A stretch of 64,000 nucleotides of DNA from SZUA-22 sp963751695 (lineage in GTDB: Bacteria > Bacteroidota > Ignavibacteria > Ignavibacteriales > Melioribacteraceae), in the NCBI GenBank assembly GCA_963751695.1, contig CAVVVP010000003.1:310001-374000 (forward strand), read 5' to 3'. Numbering within the stretch: position 1 is the stretch's first letter; every line of letters starts with the position of its first letter. The translations under genes were made by a program, and so were the position numbers. The notes below the pieces were generated by a model that ran no database searches, was not told the DNA's origin, and worked only from the letters and a program-made list of their open reading frames with translations. Below are positions 35,821 to 44,966 of this stretch, piece by piece.

Positions 35821-37020
35821 ATGATTGAGCCAAAAATATTCTATCGAAAACTAGATAGTATTCAAAATAAAATTGGTAAAGATAAATCTCGCCAAGAATA
35901 TTTGTTCGATTTAGCTGACGAGCTCGAAAAAGTTTTTGGAGATGATCTTCGAATTGGTAAAGGAATCATCTATGAAAAAAATGATGACGAATTCATTTTA
36001 ATTTCTAAACCTGATCAGTCTCAAATAAGTATTGTAAGTAATATAAAAGCAACTGATCCAGCTATTGAAGTGCTTGAAGAAAACAAAATCTATATATATG
36101 ACAGTCCTTTCTTGGTTTTTCCTGGTTGGCGTAGAGATCAATCTGATTATAAAATTCCAGTAGCACTTCGTGTAAGCAGTCTTGAAAACAGCTGGATATT
36201 TGTTTTTGAATTAAAAAGCAACTGGCAAAGAGAAGAAATTGAGTTCTGCCTTAATGCAGTTAGAAGCGCATTAAAATACCGTCTTATTTCAGAATCATTA
36301 AACAATGAGATGCAGCAGGCTGTTCATATTCAAAAAAGTTTACTCCCTCAAAAAGACCCTAAAGTTAATGGGTATGATATAGCTGGTCAATCAAATCCTG
36401 CTGAACTCGTCGGGGGTGACATTTACGATTATGTAGAGTTTGATGATGATAGTTTTGGATTTTGTATTGGAGATGCTAGTGGTCATGGATTACCGGCAGC
36501 ATTACTTGCTCGGGATGCAGTAACAGGTTTACGTATGGGTTTGGAAAAACACATGAAAATGGTTCACACCCTAAAAAAATTAAATCATGTTATTTATCAG
36601 AGTGTTTTTTCAACAAAGTTCATTTCGATGTTTTATGGAGAGCTTGAAGATGATGGCAACTTATTCTATGTCAATGCTGGCCATCCGGCACCAATTTTGG
36701 TCAATGGAGATCACGTAGCTGAGTTAAATTCGACAGGTGTGATATTTGGAGCTTTACCTGAAATTGAATTACATCGCTCTTTCGTAAGATTGGAAAAAGG
36801 ATCAGTGTTAGTCCTCTTTACTGATGGAATATTTGAGCGAGAAAACAAAGATGGCCAGGATTATGGACTTGAAAGACTAACTAAAATAATTATAAAGAAT
36901 CAAAATCATTCAGCCACAGAAATTCGAGATTCAATTTTTTCTGATGCACATTTTTTCGGTGGAAATAAAAAATGGGATGATGATGTAACTTTGGTGGTGA
37001 TCAAAAGATTACTAGACTGA
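35821..37020 (+). CDS. SpoIIE-type PP2C phosphatase
   Basis: A 399-aa protein with an N-terminal GAF-like sensory region (about 20-155) joined by a helical linker (NNEMQQAVHIQKSLLP, 161-176) to a PPM/SpoIIE phosphatase domain. Metal-binding and catalytic motifs are intact: LVGGDIYDYV (197-206), IGDASGHGLPAALLA (216-230), NAGHPAP, LFTDGIFE and WDDDVTLVVI. Such enzymes dephosphorylate STAS-domain antagonists in partner-switching signalling. A STAS protein is encoded at 3255-3596; a functional link is inference. Confidence 0.92.
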   Translation: MIEPKIFYRKLDSIQNKIGKDKSRQEYLFDLADELEKVFGDDLRIGKGIIYEKNDDEFILISKPDQSQISIVSNIKATDPAIEVLEENKIYIYDSPFLVFPGWRRDQSDYKIPVALRVSSLENSWIFVFELKSNWQREEIEFCLNAVRSALKYRLISESLNNEMQQAVHIQKSLLPQKDPKVNGYDIAGQSNPAELVGGDIYDYVEFDDDSFGFCIGDASGHGLPAALLARDAVTGLRMGLEKHMKMVHTLKKLNHVIYQSVFSTKFISMFYGELEDDGNLFYVNAGHPAPILVNGDHVAELNSTGVIFGALPEIELHRSFVRLEKGSVLVLFTDGIFERENKDGQDYGLERLTKIIIKNQNHSATEIRDSIFSDAHFFGGNKKWDDDVTLVVIKRLLD

Positions 37021-37146
37021 TCAAATAAGTTTGCCCCTATATTTAAACTTGTAAAGTTCGTACCTCATTGAATATCCCACAGTTCTCTAATTTTTCTTTC
37101 GTATCTTTATTTATATTATAAATTATGTTACTTGGAAAGAGACTTT

Positions 37147-38874
37147 ATGAATACGTTTGAAGAGTTAGGGTTAGAAAAAGATATTATTGCAGCGATTGAA
37201 GATTTGCATTTTGTTAAACCAATGCCAGTTCAAATGGAGGTTATACCCCATCTAATTAAAGAAAACCATGATGATATAATTGCCTTAGCCCAAACAGGTA
37301 CTGGTAAAACTGCTGCATTTGGTTTACCCCTCATACAAAAAATAGATGCATCAAACAAAAAGACACAGTTTTTAGTTATTAGCCCTACACGAGAGCTTTG
37401 CTTGCAGATAGCTGATGATCTCAAAAGTTATTCAAAATATAAAAGCAAAATTAAAGTTGAGGCCGTGTTTGGTGGAGCAAGTATTGAAAGACAAATAAAG
37501 TCGATTAAAAAGGGAGCTCATATTATTTCTGCAACTCCAGGAAGATTGCTTGATCTAATAAATAGACGAGTTGTAGATATCCGTCATATTGACACGGTAA
37601 TTCTTGACGAAGCTGATGAAATGCTCAATATGGGTTTTAGGGATGATCTTGAAGACATTTTAAGGGAAACACCAAAAGAGAAAAAAACACTTCTCTTTTC
37701 TGCAACTATGCCAAAGGAAGTTAGAAAAATTGCAGATAACTATATGAACAAACCGATAGAAATTACAATTGGCAAGAAAAATGTTGGCGCTGAAAACGTT
37801 AGTCATGATTGTTACATCGTTCATGCAAGGGACAGATACTTAGCGTTAAAAAGAATTGTTGATTACTATCCAGAGGTTTACGGTATTGTTTTTTGTCGAA
37901 CTCGAAAGGAAACACAAGAGGTTGCTGACAAACTTATGGAAGATGGTTATAATGCGGATTCTATTCATGGCGATCTTTCGCAAGCTCAGCGTGACGCAGT
38001 AATGAATAAGTTTAGAATTAAACATCTTCGTCTGCTAGTTGCTACAGATGTTGCTGCGCGTGGATTGGATGTGCATGATTTAACACATATAATAAATTAT
38101 AATCTTCCAGATGAATTAGAAGTCTATACTCACAGAAGTGGGCGTACAGGTAGAGCGGGAAAAATTGGAACTTCCATAATAATAGCAAACCTCAAAGAAA
38201 AAGGAAAACTTCGAACAATCGAAAAACAAATTAGTAAAAAGTTTGTGAATAAAGATGTCCCTTCTGGAAAACAAATTTGCGAGAAACAGTTGTTTCATTT
38301 AATTGATCGAATGGAAAAAGTTGAGGTCGATTATTCTCAAATTGATTCTTTCTTGCCAGAAATCAATGCAAAACTCGAATGGCTCGATCGAGACGAATTG
38401 ATTAAAAAATTCGTGTCCGTTGAGTTCAATCGCTTTTTAGATTATTACCGAAATGCTCCAGACCTAAATAAAGCAACCAAAGAAAAAGAAAAATTCTCTA
38501 AGAAAGGGAAAGGTTCTGGCCAATATACACGCTTCTTTATTAATTTAGGAAGTATTGATAAACTTAAACCTGTTGATTTTATTGGAATATTAAACGATTA
38601 TACAGGAATAAGAAATATCGAAATTGGTGAGATTGATATTAAAAAAACTTTTTCGTTTCTAGAAATCGATTCTTCTTATACAAAAGAAATATTGGCTGCA
38701 TTCAAAAACAAAAAATTCAAGAAGCGTGAGATTAATATCGAAGTTGCCACAAGAGAGCGAAAAGAGAATCTTGGAAGCCCGAGAAGCAAAAGATCAGGTA
38801 ACAGAACTAGTAAGCCAAGAATGAAACAAGGGCGAAAACAGGGGCGGAGTACAAGAAAAGGGAAGAAAAAATAA
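37147..38874 (+). CDS. DEAD-box ATP-dependent RNA helicase (CsdA/DbpA-like)
   Basis: A 575-aa RNA helicase involved in ribosome assembly or RNA decay. Motifs in order: Q-motif region, AQTGTGKT (48-55), PTRELCLQ, TPGRLLD, VILDEADEM, SATMP, and HRSGRTGRAG in the second RecA domain. The C-terminus has a DbpA-type RNA-binding domain (FFINLGSIDKLKPVDFIGIL) and a very basic tail ending in KKGKKK, which suits rRNA binding. I use the ATG at 37147, not the upstream TTG. Confidence 0.95.
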   Translation: MNTFEELGLEKDIIAAIEDLHFVKPMPVQMEVIPHLIKENHDDIIALAQTGTGKTAAFGLPLIQKIDASNKKTQFLVISPTRELCLQIADDLKSYSKYKSKIKVEAVFGGASIERQIKSIKKGAHIISATPGRLLDLINRRVVDIRHIDTVILDEADEMLNMGFRDDLEDILRETPKEKKTLLFSATMPKEVRKIADNYMNKPIEITIGKKNVGAENVSHDCYIVHARDRYLALKRIVDYYPEVYGIVFCRTRKETQEVADKLMEDGYNADSIHGDLSQAQRDAVMNKFRIKHLRLLVATDVAARGLDVHDLTHIINYNLPDELEVYTHRSGRTGRAGKIGTSIIIANLKEKGKLRTIEKQISKKFVNKDVPSGKQICEKQLFHLIDRMEKVEVDYSQIDSFLPEINAKLEWLDRDELIKKFVSVEFNRFLDYYRNAPDLNKATKEKEKFSKKGKGSGQYTRFFINLGSIDKLKPVDFIGILNDYTGIRNIEIGEIDIKKTFSFLEIDSSYTKEILAAFKNKKFKKREINIEVATRERKENLGSPRSKRSGNRTSKPRMKQGRKQGRSTRKGKKK

Positions 38875-38901
38875 GCTTGAATAATATCATTTGGTAGTAA
38901 T

Positions 38902-40599
38902 ATTAGTTGGATTTTCGGATATATAGTAAAAGAAGAAAAGCATTCCTCCAGACTGGCCTCAATATTTAACTCACAGGCCACATTTAAGTATTCTAAGAAA
39001 AACTTTCATCTCTTTGCCGGAGGAATTAATTTATTCCATGATATTGTGGAAAAACAAAACTCACTTTTAGGATGGATTGTTTCTGGGGTTGGTATTAAGA
39101 CATATGATAATTATTCATCTCCTCTCAATCAAGATGATTGGGGTAACAGTCTTGATAATCTGGCAAACATTGATGGTCATTTTGTAGTTGTAAAATGGGA
39201 TATAAACACAATCTCCATCCAGTCTGATCAATTAGGCATGAGAGATCTTTATATTTCAAAAAATGAATCAGAAATTGTTTTCTCGACTCGAATTGATTTT
39301 CTTCTCAAGGTTCATAAACCCAGTCTTGATTTTGCCAGTTTTGGCAGCAGATGGCTTTTATTTAACCAAATCACAACTGAAAGCGTATTCAAAGGAATGA
39401 CTAGGATTGTTTCCGGAAAACATGCGGTAATATCATTGAGAACTTTTGACATTCAAATATCGGAATCCAATTGGTTGCCGATAAATACGGATGAGCTAAT
39501 GTCATTTGAGCAATTTAGCAAGAAATTGAAATCACTAATTTTTTATCGTAATAATTTAACATTGGGACTATCCGGTGGTTTAGATTCAAGAGTAATATTA
39601 TCGTATCTTTTGCAGAGCTCTAAAAGCTTTGATGCTTTTACATTCGGAGAACCTAATCACCCTGACAGTGTTGTTGCAAAACATATTGTGAAAAAATATA
39701 ATCTTGACCATCAATTTATTAATGCAAAACCTCCAATAATTGATAAAATAATTTCCAAAATGCTTTGTTATTCAACACAGACAATTGTTAATAATGCTGC
39801 ATCTGAAATATTCCAAACAATGAACTATTTATCGCTAGATCAAAAGAACTTGGTCGATGGGGGATTTGGTGAAATTTGGAGACGAGAATTTTTCTATAGG
39901 CTATATTTTAAAGAGAGGGATTCGATAAAAAACAGAAACACAGCTAATATATTGCCTTATCTTAGAATTCCTAGAGCCGATATTTTCAACAATGATGTTA
40001 CTCAAATAATGGAATCAACGTTATCTGTCCAACTTGACAAATGGTTTGAGATCTTACCTTCTCATGAAACAATAGGTGTTGAAAATTGGATTGATCTATT
40101 CGCAATAAAAACACGGTTACCAAACTATTATTCACATGAGCAAGCAAGGATTGATGAGCAAGTTGTAAGCTTAATGCCATTCGCGCAGTTATCTTTGCTC
40201 AATGAATTATTACGTTTACCAATTCAAAAACGTAAAAATGGACGCATGTTCAAAGAAATAATAAATAAAAATTATCCCACTCTGAAAAAATTACCACTCG
40301 CAAAAGGTGATTCCAAATATCCCTACTTTTTTAATTCATTGCAATCAAGAGCCCTAAGTGAATTTAGAAAAAGGTTAAGGATAGGAGGATATCAAAACGA
40401 TTCAAAAAAACAATTATTTGAAACCTTAAAACCATTTATATTTGAAACAGTTAATTCAAAGAATGTAGCCCAGTCGAGTTATTATGACTTCGGCAAAGTT
40501 AAAGCAGTTGTTGAAAATTACTATGCCGGAAATCAAAATTATCAACATGCCCTTGATTGGTGGTTATCATTTGAATTATTCAGACAAAATCTTGAATAA
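38902..40599 (+). CDS. Asparagine synthase-like protein (non-ATG start)
   Basis: A PP-loop amidoligase of the AsnB family: LTLGLSGGLDSRVILSYLL is the ATP-binding motif. The first conventional start is GTG at 39046, but the same frame stays open upstream. There it encodes WIFGYIVKEEKHSSRLAS and HLFAGGINLF, which match the start of the class II amidotransferase domain (usually MxGIFG). The in-frame codon in the ATG position is ATT at 38902, with weak GGTAG upstream. The catalytic Cys2 is Ser, so the glutaminase half should be inactive. The enzyme may use ammonia or do another adenylation. An ATT start or a lost start codon are both possible. Confidence 0.7.
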   Translation: MSWIFGYIVKEEKHSSRLASIFNSQATFKYSKKNFHLFAGGINLFHDIVEKQNSLLGWIVSGVGIKTYDNYSSPLNQDDWGNSLDNLANIDGHFVVVKWDINTISIQSDQLGMRDLYISKNESEIVFSTRIDFLLKVHKPSLDFASFGSRWLLFNQITTESVFKGMTRIVSGKHAVISLRTFDIQISESNWLPINTDELMSFEQFSKKLKSLIFYRNNLTLGLSGGLDSRVILSYLLQSSKSFDAFTFGEPNHPDSVVAKHIVKKYNLDHQFINAKPPIIDKIISKMLCYSTQTIVNNAASEIFQTMNYLSLDQKNLVDGGFGEIWRREFFYRLYFKERDSIKNRNTANILPYLRIPRADIFNNDVTQIMESTLSVQLDKWFEILPSHETIGVENWIDLFAIKTRLPNYYSHEQARIDEQVVSLMPFAQLSLLNELLRLPIQKRKNGRMFKEIINKNYPTLKKLPLAKGDSKYPYFFNSLQSRALSEFRKRLRIGGYQNDSKKQLFETLKPFIFETVNSKNVAQSSYYDFGKVKAVVENYYAGNQNYQHALDWWLSFELFRQNLE

Positions 40600-40697
40600 A
40601 TTGTAAAATTACTGTAAAAATTTATCCTCCACAGCCTACTCGCTTAAAATCTGGTCAAAAATCGTTATATTTGCAGTTATAAAACCGAAAGGAAAAA

Positions 40698-42497
40698 ATG
40701 AGTATAAAGAAAGAACAACATACATTTCACATCCCTGTTATGGGATTGAGTTATACAATAGATACCCCAATTAAGGTTTCTCATCTTGGAATATCTTCTG
40801 TTATGTCAATTTTTGAGCATAATTTTATCGAGAAAATGAGAGAGTTCTACTCTAAGAAATTTAATTTCCCCTTCGAACCAATAACTAACAAAGTTGAAGA
40901 TTTTAGAGCTAAAAGAATAACATCTTACCTAGATCTTGTTGATAAAATTGTAAAAGAGAACATGGAGTCACTTAAAAAATCTTTTACAGAAAAAGGGGAA
41001 GAGCTAGAGAAATACTTCGATCTCCTTCCATCCTTTTCTGATCTGAAGAAGAGATTTCAAAAATTGTTAGAGAATAACACTAGTCTGAATGACATTCAAA
41101 ACTGGTTGTCTGAAAACTTAACTTTCGGAGATATTGATGTTAACATAATGACCAAACTTGATGGTGCTAATTACAACGGAAATGAGAAACTTTCTCAGGA
41201 GCATAACCACGCGCATACAGCTGTAAGAGGTTTTGCAAATAGTAAACTTAGCTCTTCTCTTGTTCTCTCTGCTGGAATGAACCCAAGGTTGTTTGGATAT
41301 ATGGAACAGTTTGATGATTTTTATCCAGATGAAAATGGGGATTTCAAGAAAAAGATCATTATTAAAGTTAGTGATTATAGATCAGCAATTATACAAGGGA
41401 AGTTTTTCGCAAAAAAAGGTTTATGGATTTCTGAATACAGAGTTGAATCTGGATTAAATTGCGGCGGTCATGCTTTTGCTACTGATGGTTACTTACTTGG
41501 CCCTATCCTAGAAGAATTCAAACAAAAGAGAAATGAACTTCTAACCACCACTTACGAAATATTTAAAGATGCTTTGGCAAAAAAGAACCGCACAATACCC
41601 GTGCAAGTTCCACAAACTAAATTAACAGCTCAAGGTGGGGTTGGCACATCAGACGAACACAACTTTTTGCTAGATGAATATAACCTTGATTCTGTTGGCT
41701 GGGGATCTCCATTTCTTCTCGTACCTGAAGCAACAAGTGTTGAAGAAAATACACTTCAAGTATTAAGTGATGCTGGTGAAGACGATTTATACTTAAGCAA
41801 AGCTTCTCCCCTTGGTGTACCTTTTAATAATGTGAGGGGAAGCACAAAAGATATTCAAAGAAAAGAAAAAGCAAAGACTGATAATCCCGGAAGTGCTTGT
41901 CCAAAAAAATTCCTCACTTTTAATCAAGAGTATACAGAAAAACCGATATGCACTGCTTCAACTCAATTTATTGGATTAAAGCTAAAAGACATTCAAAAAG
42001 AAAGCCTTTCAGATGAAGATTTTAATTTGAAATATGAAACATTAACCGAGAAAGAATGCCTCTGTAATGGACTTTCAAACTCATCTCTTTTGGTTAACGA
42101 CCTTGATGTAAAAATGGAGGGGGCAGCAGTATCAGTTTGCCCAGGACCTAATATTGCCTACTTTTCTGGGAAATTATCTCTAAATGAAATGGTTGATCAT
42201 ATCTATGGTAGAATTAACATTTTAAATACTGATTCTAGACCAAATCTTTTCATAAAAGAATTAAAAATGTATATCGATTTTCTAAAAGATAAGTTTTCAG
42301 AAATAACATACCCTGTTTCTGATAAAGACATTAAGTATTTCGATACATTTATAAATAATCTAAATGAAGGAATAGAATATTACAAAGATCTTTTTGAGAA
42401 GCATACGAATAGACTAAATGATGTTTACGAAAATGCAAAAAAAGATCTACAAAATCTTGAGACTGAACTACACCATTTTACTCTTACGTTTGCATAG
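40698..42497 (+). CDS. Conserved cysteine-rich protein of unknown function
   Basis: A 599-aa cytoplasmic protein I do not recognise as a named enzyme. GLNCGGHAFATDG (253-265) and AQGGVGTSDEHNFLLDEYNL (311-330), followed by SVGWGSPFLLVPEAT (332-346), resemble TIM-barrel flavin oxidoreductase turns. A cluster of cysteines follows: Cys401, 418, 454, 456 and 481, in GSACPKKFL, KPICTAS, KECLCNG and SVCPGP. That spacing could hold an iron-sulfur cluster. The C-terminus (about 500-599) is a long helical/coiled segment. ATG with GAAAGGA upstream; it stands alone between asparagine-synthase-like and aconitase genes. Confidence 0.6.
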   Translation: MSIKKEQHTFHIPVMGLSYTIDTPIKVSHLGISSVMSIFEHNFIEKMREFYSKKFNFPFEPITNKVEDFRAKRITSYLDLVDKIVKENMESLKKSFTEKGEELEKYFDLLPSFSDLKKRFQKLLENNTSLNDIQNWLSENLTFGDIDVNIMTKLDGANYNGNEKLSQEHNHAHTAVRGFANSKLSSSLVLSAGMNPRLFGYMEQFDDFYPDENGDFKKKIIIKVSDYRSAIIQGKFFAKKGLWISEYRVESGLNCGGHAFATDGYLLGPILEEFKQKRNELLTTTYEIFKDALAKKNRTIPVQVPQTKLTAQGGVGTSDEHNFLLDEYNLDSVGWGSPFLLVPEATSVEENTLQVLSDAGEDDLYLSKASPLGVPFNNVRGSTKDIQRKEKAKTDNPGSACPKKFLTFNQEYTEKPICTASTQFIGLKLKDIQKESLSDEDFNLKYETLTEKECLCNGLSNSSLLVNDLDVKMEGAAVSVCPGPNIAYFSGKLSLNEMVDHIYGRINILNTDSRPNLFIKELKMYIDFLKDKFSEITYPVSDKDIKYFDTFINNLNEGIEYYKDLFEKHTNRLNDVYENAKKDLQNLETELHHFTLTFA

Positions 42498-42647
42498 TCT
42501 CCCCCTTATATTACAGTTTTAGTATTAAGAAAATGAGTTTAGATGAAATTCTGGACTCATTTGATTTAAATTCCACCAACCAACCTCTGCAGTATTTCTC
42601 AAAATTCCGTATTTTTGTTAATTAGAAAATATTGATAGGAGAGAATA

Positions 42648-44909
42648 ATGACACCCAATTTTGATATGATAGAAAAAGTCTACAATACCCTTGCTGAGAA
42701 GCAGAAACAAGCAAAAGATATTGTGGGTAGACCATTAACACTTGCCGAAAAGATTTTGTATTCACATTTATGGGATGCACCCAAAAAGGCTTTTGAAAGG
42801 GGAGTCGATTATGTTGATCTATCCCCAGACAGAGTTGCAATGCAGGATGCTACTGCTCAAATGGCGATGCTGCAATTCATGCATGCTGGTAGAGCAAAAG
42901 TTGCTGCACCCTCCACTGCACACGCCGATCACTTAATTCAAGCTAAAATTTCTGCAGAAGTTGATCTCGATAGAGCGAAATATGAAAACTCAGAAGTATA
43001 TGATTTTCTTGAAAGTGTTTGCAGCAAGTATGGTGTTGGGTTCTGGAAACCTGGTGCTGGAATAATTCATCAAGTAGTCCTTGAAAATTATGCTTTCCCT
43101 GGTGGAATGATGATAGGAACTGATTCACATACACCCAACGCTGGTGGCCTTGGAATGATTGCAATTGGAGTTGGTGGCGCTGACGCTGTTGATGTAATGG
43201 CTGGTATGTCTTGGGAACTGAAATGGCCAAAGTTAATTGGTGTCAAACTTGTAGGAAAACTCTCTGGCTGGACCTCTCCAAAAGATGTTATTCTTGAAGT
43301 CGCTGGAAGGCTTACTGTTAAAGGTGGAACTGGTGCCATCGTTGAATATTTTGGTGAAGGAACGAGATCAATATCTGCCACTGGCAAAGGAACTATTTGC
43401 AATATGGGTGCAGAAATTGGAGCAACAACTTCTCTTTTCCCTTTTGATGAAAAGATGGCAGACTATCTAAAAATAACCCGCAGAGGAGATGTGGCCGACT
43501 TAGCACTAAAGCACAAAGAACTACTTGTTGCTGATAGTGAGGTCGAAGAAAATCCAGATAAATATTTTGATGAAATATTGGAAATAAACCTAAGTGAGTT
43601 AGAACCACATCTAAATGGTCCGTTTTCTCCAGACCGTGCATGGAATCTTTCTCAAATGAAAGAAGCGGTTAAGGAAAATGATTTTCCTGAAGAATTAAGT
43701 GTAGGACTTATTGGAAGCTGTACAAACTCAAGTTATGAAGATATTGATAGAGCAGCAAGTATTGCAAGGCAAGCACTTGATAAAGGTCTCAAAGCTAAAT
43801 CCAAATTCACGATCACACCAGGTTCAGAACAAGTCCGTGCTACAATTGAACGAGATGGACAACTACAAACTCTGACGGATTTCGGTGGAGTGGTTCTTGC
43901 AAATGCATGCGGTCCATGTATTGGAATGTGGGAGCGAATGGATAATCCTGATCAAAAACGAAACAGCATTGTCACTTCTTTTAATCGAAATTTTGCAAAA
44001 CGCCAGGATGGAAATCCAAACACACTTGCATTTGTAGCTTCTCCTGAAATTACTACTGTTTTAACTCTTGCTGGTACTATAACTTTTAATCCCGAAACCG
44101 ATTCCTTGGTTGATTCAGAAGGAAATGAGTTTAAACTTAATTCTCCCTTTGGTGATGAACTTCCTCAAAATGGTTTTGAACCTGACTTAACTGGTTATCT
44201 GGAGCCTGCTGAAGATGGTTCTTCCGTCGAAGTGAAAATAACTCCAGAAAGTAGCCGTCTGCAATTTTTAGATAGATTCGATCCTTGGGATGGAAATGAT
44301 TTTATAAATATGCCGCTGTTGCTTAAAGCAAAAGGCAAATGCACAACAGATCATATTTCAATGGCTGGTCCATGGCTCAAATTTCGAGGTCATTTAGATA
44401 ATATTTCTGACAATTTCCTCCTTGGGGCTGTAAATGCATTTACCGAGAATACTGGTGAAGTAAAAAATCAGTTAACCGGGGATTATCAGACTGTCCATCA
44501 AGTAGCAAGAGATTACAAGTCCAAAGGTTTAAATTGGATTGTGGTTGGGGATGAAAACTATGGTGAGGGATCAAGCCGAGAACATGCAGCAATGGAACCG
44601 AGATTCCTAGGTGCAAAAGCAATTGTAGTTAAAAGCTTTGCTCGAATTCATGAAACAAATTTGAAAAAACAAGGACTTCTTCCCTTAACCTTTGCAAATC
44701 CAGCAGATTATGATAAATTACTTGAAGATGACAGACTTGATTTAGTTGATTTAAAAAATCTTGCTCCTGGAAATCAAGTAAAATTAATTATAAACCATTC
44801 TGATGGGACGAAAGAAGAAATAATGCTAAATCATACAATGAATAAAAATCAAATTGAATGGTTTAAGGCAGGAAGTGCTTTAAATTTAATTGCAGCACAA
44901 AATAAGTGA
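42648..44909 (+). CDS. Aconitate hydratase
   Basis: A TCA-cycle enzyme isomerising citrate and isocitrate, using a [4Fe-4S] cluster. The 753-aa protein is of the mitochondrial type. Cluster ligands are Cys358 (LIGSCTNSS), Cys421 and Cys424 (NACGPCIGMW), the same residue numbers as in mature pig aconitase. DSHTPNAGGLGM and the C-terminal swivel domain with GDENYGEGSSREHAAMEPR are present. A good RBS (AGGAGAG) precedes the ATG. It ends at a strong bidirectional terminator. Confidence 0.96.
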   Translation: MTPNFDMIEKVYNTLAEKQKQAKDIVGRPLTLAEKILYSHLWDAPKKAFERGVDYVDLSPDRVAMQDATAQMAMLQFMHAGRAKVAAPSTAHADHLIQAKISAEVDLDRAKYENSEVYDFLESVCSKYGVGFWKPGAGIIHQVVLENYAFPGGMMIGTDSHTPNAGGLGMIAIGVGGADAVDVMAGMSWELKWPKLIGVKLVGKLSGWTSPKDVILEVAGRLTVKGGTGAIVEYFGEGTRSISATGKGTICNMGAEIGATTSLFPFDEKMADYLKITRRGDVADLALKHKELLVADSEVEENPDKYFDEILEINLSELEPHLNGPFSPDRAWNLSQMKEAVKENDFPEELSVGLIGSCTNSSYEDIDRAASIARQALDKGLKAKSKFTITPGSEQVRATIERDGQLQTLTDFGGVVLANACGPCIGMWERMDNPDQKRNSIVTSFNRNFAKRQDGNPNTLAFVASPEITTVLTLAGTITFNPETDSLVDSEGNEFKLNSPFGDELPQNGFEPDLTGYLEPAEDGSSVEVKITPESSRLQFLDRFDPWDGNDFINMPLLLKAKGKCTTDHISMAGPWLKFRGHLDNISDNFLLGAVNAFTENTGEVKNQLTGDYQTVHQVARDYKSKGLNWIVVGDENYGEGSSREHAAMEPRFLGAKAIVVKSFARIHETNLKKQGLLPLTFANPADYDKLLEDDRLDLVDLKNLAPGNQVKLIINHSDGTKEEIMLNHTMNKNQIEWFKAGSALNLIAAQNK

Positions 44910-44920
44910 CTAATTTATTT

Positions 44921-44952
44921 GAAGCCCAGCTTTTCAAAAAGCGCTGGGCTTC
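44921..44952. terminator. Bidirectional terminator between aconitase and clpB
   Basis: A perfect 10-bp stem GAAGCCCAGC/GCTGGGCTTC (44921-44930, 44943-44952) with T-rich DNA on both outer sides, located between two convergent stop codons. Confidence 0.9.
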
Positions 44953-44966
44953 TATTTTACTATTAA

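Noticed and set aside
43088..43402. 104-codon ORF antisense to aconitase
   Set aside because: It is inside a strongly supported gene and has no RBS or recognisable protein motif.
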